Assembly (NCBI GenBank): GCA_937889535.1
Contig: CALBZW010000011.1
Span: 124,001 to 188,000, forward strand
DNA length: 64,000 nt
Source of the DNA: an uncultured Candidatus Saccharibacteria bacterium
GTDB lineage: Bacteria > Patescibacteriota > Saccharimonadia > Saccharimonadales > Saccharimonadaceae
Reading direction: 5' to 3'
In this document: in pieces, positions 1 to 8,934 of the stretch
How the letters are laid out: each line of letters starts with the position of its first letter
How positions within the stretch are numbered: the stretch's first letter is position 1
Program-made: the position numbers and the translations under genes
The notes under the pieces: generated by a model
What the model was told of the DNA's origin: nothing
The model's database searches: none
What the model saw: only the letters and a program-made list of their open reading frames with translations

Positions 1-897
1 GCGTCCGACGAGGGCGTTGAATCCGAGGAGGATGAAACGGAAGTAGGGACCGAGGCGGAGGGGATAATTGCGATGGTACGACATGCTGGGGCTATACAGA
101 TTATTGGCATTGATTCCGACAGTGGTAAGCAGCAAATAGTTAATGAATTTTGCCCCGATAGCTCTCTTTTTGTATTACCAAAGGGTAAATGGATTTACAG
201 CCGTAGTAGCAGTTGGATTTCCGACGACTTTGAAAAAATAGCTGCAACAAAAGCCATAGGGAGTGATGAGTGGCATGCTGGATGGATTGACAATGCCAAT
301 AATTTTTTTGATGTAACAGAAGCAGTTGACGCAGTAAAGGAGGTGGACTTTGCTAATCCGCAGCCTGCACAACAGGAAGCAGTTGGGTTTAAAGATGACT
401 TGTTCGTGTTTAGGGAAGGTGGGCAATATTATTATGTGCCTGTAGATAATCCTGTGGCTGATAATATCACAACGGAAGAAAGTGAATGGGAACGAACGCA
501 GATTAACATGGTGAAAAAGACGGATACTTTTTATATTACCGATAAGGTTGATGAAAATCACTATATTGCGGATCGCTATGGCGATAAAGGCGCTATCTAT
601 AGTACTATCGTCAATACAGATAATAATGAGTGTTCGCCTTATATTCCGGATTCAGAACGCTTAAATTGGAGTGGTGTACTTAGTCCAGACAATAATAGAG
701 TAGCTTTTCTATCACTGCCAAAGAATAGTATTGAAGCTGGGGTGGAGCTATATATAACCTCGATTCATGAAGGAGATCCGATTAGCGTTCCCATTATTCC
801 ATGCGAAAACTCATTATTGGATGCATCTAATTTAACCTATTTTGATTTGTTCTATTCTGAAGCACAATATGAACTTTATTTGCTGGACTGGAGGTAG
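1..897 (+). CDS. Hypothetical protein, 5'-truncated
   Basis: The reading frame is open from the first base of the window, so this is the C-terminal part of a longer protein. An acidic Glu/Asp-rich linker (residues 1-21 of the visible part) precedes a hydrophobic stretch and a hydrophilic domain of about 270 residues. An internal ATG at 73 is an unlikely start because the frame continues upstream. The fold resembles a lumenal or beta-rich repeat domain, but I recognise no family. It ends in TAG and is followed 42 bases later by another gene on the same strand. Confidence 0.6.
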   Translation, partial: ASDEGVESEEDETEVGTEAEGIIAMVRHAGAIQIIGIDSDSGKQQIVNEFCPDSSLFVLPKGKWIYSRSSSWISDDFEKIAATKAIGSDEWHAGWIDNANNFFDVTEAVDAVKEVDFANPQPAQQEAVGFKDDLFVFREGGQYYYVPVDNPVADNITTEESEWERTQINMVKKTDTFYITDKVDENHYIADRYGDKGAIYSTIVNTDNNECSPYIPDSERLNWSGVLSPDNNRVAFLSLPKNSIEAGVELYITSIHEGDPISVPIIPCENSLLDASNLTYFDLFYSEAQYELYLLDWR

Positions 898-939
898 AAA
901 AGTGCATCAAGAAGTATCATGTGAAAGGTGGTGATAAAT

Positions 940-1713
940 ATGTTGATCATAATATGTATTTTAGGAATAATTGCGTCGGCTGGAGGTATGCCTGAACCGG
1001 CAGCAGGTATCGTTGGGTGGGTTTCTAAAATCGGGCTGGGAGTTTCTATTGTGTTCTATGTACGCAATGCTATAAAATCTGAGCTAGCAACCATAGAAAA
1101 AAATAAGCCACCTGCAGGACGCGAACGAATTATGGACCCCCAACATAACGAGGATATCAATTCTCCGTGGCGCAGGAAAGAGCTTATAAAATGGAATGCG
1201 AAGCACCCAAATACTCTGTTTGAAGGTCCGATTAATGAGAATCCTACATTAAGGTCCTTGCGACTAAGTTTGCTAACGCCAGAGCAGCTCGCAATGATAC
1301 CATTTTGGAAAAGAATTTTGGTTCGTAACGCGCAGTGCCATCAGGGATATTTTGCCGGTTCATATCAATGTATAATTTGTGGTGCTAGCCGTTATCGAGA
1401 CCAAAAATGGTGCGACAAATGCGATGCGCGTTATGGGAATGATATAGCAAATGGTTGGCATCCGGACCCTAAGGATCATATTAAAGAGGGGTATGAGTGG
1501 GTGCTTTGGCGACTACAACAAATTGTCGCTCAGGACCGACAATTATGTATTATTTCTGAGGAAATAGCGAAGGCTGAGATGAAGGAACTCGTTGAAGTAG
1601 CACGCCAAGAAATTGCCGAGATGGAGAGACGAGAACTAGAAGAGAAAGTCGATATCCAACGGCGCAAGAGTCGGCAATCTGAGCTGAGTGATATTGTCAA
1701 ACGTCTTTCGTAG
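940..1713 (+). CDS. Membrane-anchored zinc-ribbon protein, hypothetical
   Basis: The chosen ATG at 940 sits 8 bases after an AAAGGTGG ribosome site; the GTG at 928 overlaps that site and is less likely. The N-terminus (about residues 1-45) is hydrophobic and probably spans the membrane. Around residues 135-165 two Cys-x2-Cys pairs (CIIC...CDKC) form a probable zinc ribbon. The last 60 residues are a charged, helical, coiled-coil-like tail rich in Glu and Lys. No family recognised. It follows the upstream hypothetical gene on the same strand and may share its transcript. Confidence 0.6.
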   Translation: MLIIICILGIIASAGGMPEPAAGIVGWVSKIGLGVSIVFYVRNAIKSELATIEKNKPPAGRERIMDPQHNEDINSPWRRKELIKWNAKHPNTLFEGPINENPTLRSLRLSLLTPEQLAMIPFWKRILVRNAQCHQGYFAGSYQCIICGASRYRDQKWCDKCDARYGNDIANGWHPDPKDHIKEGYEWVLWRLQQIVAQDRQLCIISEEIAKAEMKELVEVARQEIAEMERRELEEKVDIQRRKSRQSELSDIVKRLS

Positions 1714-1796
1714 ACGAAGCCCCCTTCAGCTGTCTTTATCTTAAACTATGAATAGAGTCGAAGTACAGCTGCTTCGCCTATTCAAAAACATGCTAA

Positions 1797-1822
1797 GCCC
1801 GGTTCTCTAGTGAGGACCGGGC
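1797..1822. terminator. Bidirectional hairpin between convergent genes
   Basis: The arms GCCCGGT and ACCGGGC enclose a 12-base loop. The hairpin lies between the ends of the convergent genes at 1713 (+) and 1828 (-). Neither side carries a strong T tract, so its termination strength is uncertain. Confidence 0.5.
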
Positions 1823-1827
1823 AAAGT

Positions 1828-4800
1828 TTATGGGAGAATTATGCCACCGCCACCGTTATTATTTCCACCATTATTATGCTGACGCATCTGACGTTCAAAA
1901 TCACGGATCTGCGAACCAGTCATGTCGCCGCTATGCCCGTTGCGCGGGATAACAATGCCACTCCCATTTTCTTCAAAACCGCTTGGGATTGGCGCGCTAT
2001 TACCCGAGTTGTGCTGCACCCGCATTGTATACGCAATCTCTGAACGGCCGTCGAGCGCACGAATGCGATTCAGCTTATCGGCGGTTTCTTGGCTTAGATT
2101 GACTGTACCAGCGTTCGCAGCGTTAAGTGTCGCTTCGGCAACGTTGGCGATTTCTGTCCGGCCGTCACCCATAATCGACCCATTTTCGACTCCGCGCACA
2201 ATTCTATCTACCTCTCCTTGACTTGCACTAGCCATGCGACGAATACTACCGCCATCGACCGTATTGACGCTCGCGTTACTGCTCGCGCTCCCCACAGATG
2301 GGGCGTAATCCATATTGGCGATTTTCTGGAGATCACGTTCGACATCACCCTTGACGGAGATGTTTTCATTGTTAATTGCTTCGCGAGCTTGAGAAATGAT
2401 GTTGTTGCGTTCTTCGCCGGTAATGCTGCCGTCGGCTAAACCGCTTAGTATATCGCGGCGATAGCTATCGTCAGTTCCAGCGAGCTGTTCAGCGCCAATA
2501 TCCCTAGCTTTGGCTTGACGATTCCTGACATAAAGAGTTTCGGTATTACCATCCTTATCTTGCCTCGTGATTGTCGAAAATTGCGCAGTATTATAAGCCC
2601 TTGCATTACCTTCTGCATAGTCCATCATATTAGCGAAGGCGTTCGGAGTCTTAGCTTTATATTCGCCGCCAGCCGCTTTACGCACTGCGTTACTCGCCCA
2701 TTTGACACCTTCGTTACCAGTGCGCCCAGCTTGAGCCTCGCTGAAAACTGCTTTATTCAGCGTACTATCAACATACTCACGTCCCTTATCGCTCGTATTG
2801 AGGCTGCGCATTGCAGCAGTAAAACGGGCGCGCGCGTCGGTATTAGTAGAATCTACGCGTAAATCATCCAATGCTCTTTCGAGTTCCGTGGCTGTTTTCT
2901 GTTCACTGGCAAACGTCCCGTCTTTGTCCCAAGTGCTTGCGTAGTCTCCGGCAACTTCGTCAATATGTTTTTGTTCATAATAGTCACTACGGTCACGATT
3001 AGCCAGATTTTGCGCCAACGCCGTGCCTTGCAGGCGATTCATCTTACGATTATGTGATTCTCTAGCCATTGTGGCAATTTTACCCTGATGGCTTTTATCT
3101 CGCAATGCATTACCTGGGCGATTTAGCAACCCGCGCAGACCAGTCGTTTTCTGTGAGCGGTTTATAGCACGTTGCGCATCCCAGCCTCGACCCCGTGCCA
3201 CGCGATCTCTATATCCTTCTGATCTCCGAATCGCGCCAGTCGCCCCACGACCTAATCCACGCCCGAAGTTCGACAACTTCATGCCAAGGTTCCCCATGGC
3301 CGCGAATGAACTTTTAACGATGCTTGGTACGAAGAAAAACGGTACTACTTGAATTAACATTGCAATTAAGACATAGAAGAACGATGCTCCAGTGTCACCT
3401 GCGATATTAGCCAGCAATAATCTTGACGCAAATTGCCCGCCACCCATTAACGCACCACAAATCGGGTAAACTAACAATAGCCCAAATAACATTTTCCACC
3501 AACGGCTAAAGATATTTTTTGTATTCGGCAGTGCGTAACAGACGATTGCAACTGGCGCTAAAGTCACTAGAATAATAATCCCAGCCTGCCGTATCCCAAG
3601 TAATATAAAGAAGAATATGACACTGATTGCTGCACCGAGCAATACGAGTAAGAACGGCCAAATCCATGTTCCGGCCGATGCAATTAAAGCAGCACCAACT
3701 CCAATTGTAACTCCGCCAGATAACAGTGTGGGTAGTACCCCTGCAAACTTGTTATCGCTAGTGGTGCTGCTAGGGTTTCCTACAATAGCCCCAAGACTTC
3801 CGTCCCCAAACTCATCCGTAGTCGTGCCCAACTCACTAAACGTCTGATTAATTCCGTAGCCTACGATGTTAGATATATCTACTGCTAACTGACACAAGAA
3901 GAAAGATATGTTTACTAGGATAGCTACAATGATTAAGCTAGGTAGCATTTTTTTGACGCCATAGTTACTAACGCCAAAACCAGTGATTTGCGATAGAATA
4001 ATCACTGTTAGCGCAATTACAAACACAATGTTAGAGATTGTCCGAAAAGTCTCCCAAGCCGTATAAGTTCCAGTCTTAACCGGCTTTTGCGTATTGGGGT
4101 CTTTAATTTCTTTCCCAGAAGCGTCTTTTTCTGTTGTATCCATGAAGCGCACATCGGTTTGCAAATAGCTCTCCTCAATATAGTCATAGATACCATCAAC
4201 AGCCGTTCCGACACCTTGTATCACTGGACAAATAATCCATCCCAACGAAGCTGCCGCCGTCGAACAAGGTGAAGCTTGCTCTCCTGTACTAGTTTCGTCT
4301 CCAGCTTCTTCCGTAATATCTCCCACTACATCATCCGGTTTTGTTCCGTCGTCGTCCTTTTCAGTTTTATCGAGAGCCTTTTTGACGGCCGGCGCGGTAT
4401 CATTTATACGTTTAATCACCGCATCACAAGTGTGCGCACCGTCGCTATTAATCCAGTTACTGCCCCAGCTATTTGATGTAATGTGCCCCTTTGAATAATA
4501 GCGTTCGTCCATATTCCCAGTGCTTGGATTTGGCACTTTTACTGGACCAAAATACTTCGTTTTATTCAGTAAGTTTTCATCGCCGCTAAACGGGTCACTA
4601 CTACAAGCTACTGCAAAATCGTTGAAATACAAAAAGTAATTAATTAAATCATCCGAAAATGTTCCACGGTCGCCCCACGCTACCAAGTAACTGTTGTCTT
4701 GCTTCTTCTTATTATAGAGTTTTTTCACATGCGCTAAGGCACCATCGTCATTAAACACGAACTTAAGGTCACTGTTATTTAAGCCAGCAGCACATTCTCC

Positions 4801-5295
4801 TTCGACATCGACCCATTCACCTTTGCTATTTTGATTCTGTAGTTTAAAGATACCAGGATTTTTGCCGTCACAGTAAATCGCCGCCTTATCGATACCCAAG
4901 GTATTAGCGAAGACATTGACGATATTTGAATCCTTATCTTCGCAATAAATCGTACCGTTATTAATTTTTCCTTGCACCTGCTTTTCTAGCCATGCACCAA
5001 CCGGAATATGTTTCCTTAATTCATTGAAAGGATTATCCGCCAAAGGAGTTTTGGGAATCGTGGACGTAGTACCTTGGACGTGCATCTCTTGCGTATCTTT
5101 ATATGGCTGGTCAATCCTGCCCTGAACGCATTTGCTGAAGACGTTCGTCACTAACTGAATCTTTCCGGCTTCTTTCATTTTCTCTAAAGCCTCAGAAGTC
5201 TTAATCGCCATTACCTGTGAACCGACTACTGCTCCCGAGAGTATCGAGATTACAAGCGCCCAAATAGCCAGTTTTTTCCAACCAGTTTTTATCAC
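1828..5295 (-). CDS. VirB6/TrbL-like polytopic membrane protein (type IV secretion-like)
   Basis: This 1155-residue protein has an N-terminal membrane or signal segment (about 8-30) and a Cys-rich exported region up to about residue 350. Six to eight hydrophobic segments follow between 350 and 660, then a hydrophilic tail of nearly 500 residues ending in a Gly/Asn run. The large hydrophobic core with a Trp-Trp-Lys-rich cytoplasmic turn and a long charged tail matches the VirB6/TrbL-like channel proteins common in CPR genomes; this is family resemblance, not proof. The GTG start overlaps the upstream stop (GTGA), preceded by GGAGAC, so translation is probably coupled to the 5292-6263 gene. No VirB4 or VirD4 is in the window. 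Confidence 0.6.
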   Translation of the reverse strand: MIKTGWKKLAIWALVISILSGAVVGSQVMAIKTSEALEKMKEAGKIQLVTNVFSKCVQGRIDQPYKDTQEMHVQGTTSTIPKTPLADNPFNELRKHIPVGAWLEKQVQGKINNGTIYCEDKDSNIVNVFANTLGIDKAAIYCDGKNPGIFKLQNQNSKGEWVDVEGECAAGLNNSDLKFVFNDDGALAHVKKLYNKKKQDNSYLVAWGDRGTFSDDLINYFLYFNDFAVACSSDPFSGDENLLNKTKYFGPVKVPNPSTGNMDERYYSKGHITSNSWGSNWINSDGAHTCDAVIKRINDTAPAVKKALDKTEKDDDGTKPDDVVGDITEEAGDETSTGEQASPCSTAAASLGWIICPVIQGVGTAVDGIYDYIEESYLQTDVRFMDTTEKDASGKEIKDPNTQKPVKTGTYTAWETFRTISNIVFVIALTVIILSQITGFGVSNYGVKKMLPSLIIVAILVNISFFLCQLAVDISNIVGYGINQTFSELGTTTDEFGDGSLGAIVGNPSSTTSDNKFAGVLPTLLSGGVTIGVGAALIASAGTWIWPFLLVLLGAAISVIFFFILLGIRQAGIIILVTLAPVAIVCYALPNTKNIFSRWWKMLFGLLLVYPICGALMGGGQFASRLLLANIAGDTGASFFYVLIAMLIQVVPFFFVPSIVKSSFAAMGNLGMKLSNFGRGLGRGATGAIRRSEGYRDRVARGRGWDAQRAINRSQKTTGLRGLLNRPGNALRDKSHQGKIATMARESHNRKMNRLQGTALAQNLANRDRSDYYEQKHIDEVAGDYASTWDKDGTFASEQKTATELERALDDLRVDSTNTDARARFTAAMRSLNTSDKGREYVDSTLNKAVFSEAQAGRTGNEGVKWASNAVRKAAGGEYKAKTPNAFANMMDYAEGNARAYNTAQFSTITRQDKDGNTETLYVRNRQAKARDIGAEQLAGTDDSYRRDILSGLADGSITGEERNNIISQAREAINNENISVKGDVERDLQKIANMDYAPSVGSASSNASVNTVDGGSIRRMASASQGEVDRIVRGVENGSIMGDGRTEIANVAEATLNAANAGTVNLSQETADKLNRIRALDGRSEIAYTMRVQHNSGNSAPIPSGFEENGSGIVIPRNGHSGDMTGSQIRDFERQMRQHNNGGNNNGGGGIILP

Positions 5296-6263
5296 TCTTC
5301 CGTCTCCTTAATTACCTGTTCTACGCGCGATATCAGCGAGCTCTCATCTTGGTAATCTGGCTCAGCGTCGTAAGCAAAAAATATCGACTGCGGCACAGAA
5401 TAGCTTTGCCTCATCGACTCAATAGTGTCGCGATAATTATCCACTAACTCAATACAAATCTCCGAAGAATTATTGCCGTCTGTAGTGCAATCATTTGCCG
5501 AAATCTGCTCAAGCAGGCGATCGCGATCATTAAAATACTCAACGAACCTCTCAGCGATTGCCGCTACTGTATATTCTTCACTTACCAGATAATCGTTCAA
5601 TAACTCTGGCTTCTCTTCTGTATATGCGGAATATACAGTGTTATATAGTTCTAGTGACTTTTGATATGTCTCTGCCCTAGACTGCAAGTTTTCGTATATT
5701 ATTTTGATTTCGTCATCTAATTTGTCTGGATTAATTTTGGCGAAATCTTTCTGAAAGCTAAGAAATTGGGAGATGTTTTGGTTTATCTGTTCGTGATCTT
5801 CCGAGGTCATAATGTCGTCCGTTGTTATTTCACGAAAATAAACTTTTTCAAAAAAATCTTCCGTAGAACTAATCGTATCAAAATTTTGCCGTAGGAGTTG
5901 ACTCGCATCACCATTATTATCTTTTAATAATATAGGCAGTAACATAATCAGTATAACGAATAAAACTATTGCTACGATAATACCGATGACAAGAATGTTT
6001 TTCCTGCCAGTTCCTTGCCGCCCCAAGATCACATCCCCACTGCCCGTCCCCACAGTCTGTATTGGATGTAGAGGGTCAGTTGGCAAGGGGGCGTTTAGCG
6101 GAGTAGGAGGAGCGAGGTTAGCGGAGGAGATGATCTTATTGTCGGCAGGAGAATCTGAGGAGGTTGTAGAATCTACGGATTGAGCAGATGACTGAGCCGA
6201 AGCATCAAACCCATCAGCGTTTTGCGCTCTGGTCGTGCCCAAAGAATCCTTACCTTCATCCAT
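5292..6263 (-). CDS. Single-pass membrane protein, partner of VirB6-like gene
   Basis: This 323-residue protein has an N-terminal Ser/Pro-rich cytoplasmic region (1-85), one strong transmembrane segment (about 88-112) and a mostly helical acidic extracytoplasmic domain. I chose the ATG at 6263 over the in-frame TTG at 6299, because the TTG lies in the apparent promoter: TTGCAA, 17 bases, TAACAT, then the ATG 7 bases later. It overlaps the VirB6-like gene by 4 bases, suggesting the two products act together at the membrane. No named domain recognised. Confidence 0.6.
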   Translation of the reverse strand: MDEGKDSLGTTRAQNADGFDASAQSSAQSVDSTTSSDSPADNKIISSANLAPPTPLNAPLPTDPLHPIQTVGTGSGDVILGRQGTGRKNILVIGIIVAIVLFVILIMLLPILLKDNNGDASQLLRQNFDTISSTEDFFEKVYFREITTDDIMTSEDHEQINQNISQFLSFQKDFAKINPDKLDDEIKIIYENLQSRAETYQKSLELYNTVYSAYTEEKPELLNDYLVSEEYTVAAIAERFVEYFNDRDRLLEQISANDCTTDGNNSSEICIELVDNYRDTIESMRQSYSVPQSIFFAYDAEPDYQDESSLISRVEQVIKETEE

Positions 6264-6341
6264 ATTTATTATGTTAGCATAATCGGAAAAAGATTGCAAT
6301 CAATGATTTTGGATTACTAAAATCATCTTTTCTACCAACCC

Positions 6342-6369
6342 AAAATCCCCTCCATAAGGAGGGGATTTT
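6342..6369 (-). terminator. Strong hairpin after the surface-protein gene
   Basis: Twelve-base-pair arms (AAAATCCCCTCC / GGAGGGGATTTT) with a 4-base loop lie 43 bases beyond the stop of the LPxTG-like gene. A second, weaker hairpin is at 6303-6326. Confidence 0.7.
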
Positions 6370-6411
6370 GACTAGGTTGAGCGATCAATTAGTTAATAAT
6401 GATGCTCGCGC

Positions 6412-7830
6412 TTAGCGCAACTGGCGGCGGCTAGCAATGTAGTAGCCTGCAGCAGTTACGATTGAGCCTGTAGCGACAACGCCGCCAACGATAGCTTCTG
6501 GACCAGTGGTCGGCAACTCGCTTGGAGTTTCCGGAGTCGGTTCTGGAGTTGGAGTTGGGGTTGGCGTCTCTTCACAGTACTTGTTTAGCTTGACGCTAGC
6601 GCTGTCTTGGATAGTCTTCTGACCAACACCAGCTTGCGCCCAGTTGATCAAAGTATTATCACCACAAGCAAGATTCTCGTCTACGACTTCAGCCGTGAAG
6701 TAAATGTAAGCATTCGCGCCTGCGCCGTAGCTACCGATACGAATACCGTTCTCGACGATAGAATCTTGGACGATCTTTGCGCCGTTTGGATGGTTAGAGT
6801 TCTTAATGACACTCGAACCAGCAACGTATTTCAAGTTCGACGGAAGAATGTCTTTAATAGCAACGCCAGTCTGGCTCTTATCGCTAGTGTTTTCGTAAGC
6901 GATGCGGAATTCTACCTTATCGCCGACCTTAGCATCGACAGACTCTTTCCAAGTGCGATCTTCGCTATCAGCGAGACGGACTTTCTTGTCTACCGTGTAC
7001 TCATAGTCGAATACAGCTTTCACCTGGATGGTGACATAGTTCGCATAGTCATAACAACCTGGAACACGACCGTCAAGAGCGTCGGAACCAATCAAGACAC
7101 CGTCAGTGCTTGCAGCTTTGACGATATCATCGCTAAGCTTCCAGCCAGCGTTATCAAGATAACCACCAGCGGCAGCTTCTGCTTGAGTCTTGTTATTGTT
7201 AACAAGCGCCGAACCGTAGACATAGTCTAAGTGGAACGGAATTTCGCTATTGAAATTCACGTAGTCCCAATACTCACTTGGAGTAGCGTTGGACGAGTTA
7301 ATGAAACCATTAACTTGAATTTGTTTGCTAGTACCGTTTGGAATACTGAACTTGACGCGAGTATTCTCGGCAACAGCATCTTCACCATTCGGGTTGTTGT
7401 TGTGAACATAAAGACGAATGACATAAGTCTTTCCATCTTCAACCGTAATGTTATTACCCTGCCATTTTGTAGTCGGGGTTGGGTTGGCGTTGGTCTCAAT
7501 ATCGAGACAACGAGTACCGTCTAGCGCACATTCGCGCGCACCGACGAAGTTCTTCTCATCACCGATTGTACTGTTAGAAATCGTGTTGAAGATGATCTGA
7601 CCTGGGTAATTAGAGCTGTTTTTGTAGTCTTCACCATCAGACAACTTAGTAGCGCCGATAGCACCATTATTAATTTGGTCGATAGTGTAGCTTGGACGGC
7701 CTTTTGCGCCGGTCGTTGGGTCAACATAATTGTCACCCCAAGCCGAAACAAGGCTAGGCAACGCCGCTACACCCGCAATCGCAGCCGTAGTAGCCGCAAT
7801 CGCAATTGTAGATTTAATTGCTGATTTCAT
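6412..7830 (-). CDS. Secreted surface protein with DUF11-type domain and LPTTG-like anchor
   Basis: The 472-residue protein begins with a signal peptide (about 1-30, Ala-rich core ending VSA). It continues through a large extracellular region and a DUF11-like module (about 285-375, beginning KVGDKVEFRIAY and containing the LPSNLKYV segment), then a Thr-Pro-Glu repeat linker. The C-terminus has LPTTG, a hydrophobic span and a basic RRQLR tail, the layout of a sortase-sorted or retained wall protein. An AAGGAG site 6 bases before the ATG supports the start. It is probably exposed on the cell surface and could contribute to contact with a host cell (inference). No sortase gene is visible here. 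Confidence 0.75.
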   Translation of the reverse strand: MKSAIKSTIAIAATTAAIAGVAALPSLVSAWGDNYVDPTTGAKGRPSYTIDQINNGAIGATKLSDGEDYKNSSNYPGQIIFNTISNSTIGDEKNFVGARECALDGTRCLDIETNANPTPTTKWQGNNITVEDGKTYVIRLYVHNNNPNGEDAVAENTRVKFSIPNGTSKQIQVNGFINSSNATPSEYWDYVNFNSEIPFHLDYVYGSALVNNNKTQAEAAAGGYLDNAGWKLSDDIVKAASTDGVLIGSDALDGRVPGCYDYANYVTIQVKAVFDYEYTVDKKVRLADSEDRTWKESVDAKVGDKVEFRIAYENTSDKSQTGVAIKDILPSNLKYVAGSSVIKNSNHPNGAKIVQDSIVENGIRIGSYGAGANAYIYFTAEVVDENLACGDNTLINWAQAGVGQKTIQDSASVKLNKYCEETPTPTPTPEPTPETPSELPTTGPEAIVGGVVATGSIVTAAGYYIASRRQLR

Positions 7831-7983
7831 AATAATCTCCTTCTGTAGATTATGATACTTGATAAAAGTTAAGATTATTTGTTTTAGCTAAAGTCAATAT
7901 CAGTTTGTTTTCTACTCTCTGGTCCATTTTGTTAAACTCCATAGTCCGCAATCGAATCATCTCAAACACAATTCAAGGTATGT

Positions 7984-8010
7984 GGGTGGCGAAATTGATA
8001 GGCGCCACCC
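7984..8010 (-). terminator. Hairpin after small membrane-protein gene
   Basis: Eight-base arms GGGTGGCG / CGCCACCC with an 11-base loop lie 42 bases downstream of the 8052 stop on the minus strand. There is no clear T tract. The segment 7831-8051 otherwise holds the leader of the surface-protein gene and a CCCTCCGGAGGG palindrome at 8037-8048. Confidence 0.4.
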
Positions 8011-8051
8011 AGAAGATAATGTACATATTCTTCCCCTCCGGAGGGCACACT

Positions 8052-8420
8052 TTAAAACATCATTCCTTTGTAGCGCATAATCTGCTTGACCATACAAATC
8101 AAAACCAAAATAGCGATAATGCAAACGACCTGCTTCTGGCGTTTTTCCGACTTGCCCATAATGGCGTGCCATTTTACACAGCGCTGATACCAGTTGAGCG
8201 TTATGACACCCAAGGTGAATGCGGCGCCAAAGGCCACGCACGAACGAATGAGAATCGGGTGCCATGTTGCCTGCCAGACAAAAAGCACTGCAACGACGGC
8301 GCCAGCAACAATGAACTTCTTGCGTTGGTCGTCCTTCCACTCCCACTTGTTGATCTTCAGGTCCCTGTAGAAACATGCCATAACGATGAGGCCGGCTGCG
8401 GATAAGATAGTATTTATCAT
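8052..8420 (-). CDS. Small four-helix membrane protein, hypothetical
   Basis: This 122-residue protein has about four hydrophobic segments separated by short basic loops (WKDDQRKK, KSEKRQK). The ATG at 8420 is preceded by AAGGAGG with 8-base spacing, so the upstream in-frame ATG at 8453 is rejected. A leader of about 115 bases contains a CAAACCG/CGGTTTG hairpin and follows a near-consensus promoter at 8542-8570. No family recognised; the role is unknown but the expression signals are strong. Confidence 0.6.
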   Translation of the reverse strand: MINTILSAAGLIVMACFYRDLKINKWEWKDDQRKKFIVAGAVVAVLFVWQATWHPILIRSCVAFGAAFTLGVITLNWYQRCVKWHAIMGKSEKRQKQVVCIIAILVLICMVKQIMRYKGMMF

Positions 8421-8541
8421 ACCATCGCCCTCCTTTTTCGATATTTCAGACACATACTGATTAAGGTTGTATCTGAGATGATTCGACTGCTAATGGACCT
8501 CAGCCCAAACCGCTTTTGCTCGGTTTGTACCGACTGATTCC

Positions 8542-8570
8542 ATTGTAGCACACATCATAGAAAAAGTCAA
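8542..8570 (-). promoter_or_regulatory. Promoter of the small membrane-protein gene
   Basis: Read on the minus strand: TTGACT, 17 bases, TACAAT, with TGTGC just before the -10. It is almost identical in design to the promoter at 10393-10421. Confidence 0.75.
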
Positions 8571-8803
8571 GTGTTTTATCATAAAATAGCACTGGCGGAA
8601 TGAATTCGATTTTACCTCTGTTATTTTTGGTAGTTTCTCAAAAACATTAATTGAGAAAAATTCTTATGTATAGATACAAGCATAAGCTTGACGATTGCTA
8701 GTTATTATTCTTATGCTTGTAAAAGTACGCAAGTTTTAGTATTTTATAGGTTGAATTTGTGTAAATTTTGTCTCATTTTCTATGATTTTTGTCAAAAAGA
8801 AGT

Positions 8804-8828
8804 GCCCCGCAACAAATCGTCGCGGGGC
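8804..8828 (-). terminator. Intrinsic terminator
   Basis: GCCCCGC / GCGGGGC arms with an 11-base loop are followed on the minus strand by ACTTCTTTTT. It ends the transcript of the 8935-10320 gene. Confidence 0.8.
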
Positions 8829-8934
8829 TGTAGGATTTTATATCAGGAGCTCCGTTAAGTGGTAGCTCCCTCGAAAAAAGTTGGTAGTGTCAAAATAACA
8901 TCAAAAACTGGAAACTGAAGTGTCTGCCGGGAGA

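Larger units (their letters stand above)
8421..8934. other. Gene-free stretch with promoter, inverted repeat and terminator
   Basis: The stretch holds the leader and promoter of the 8420 gene, a perfect 11-base inverted repeat (8676-8686 and 8710-8720, core CAAGCATAAG) and the terminator of the 8935-10320 gene at 8804-8828. I see no credible ORF. Confidence 0.6.

Noticed and set aside
7905..8405. 166-codon plus-strand frame
   Set aside because: It is antisense to the small membrane-protein gene, which has a strong ribosome site and promoter.
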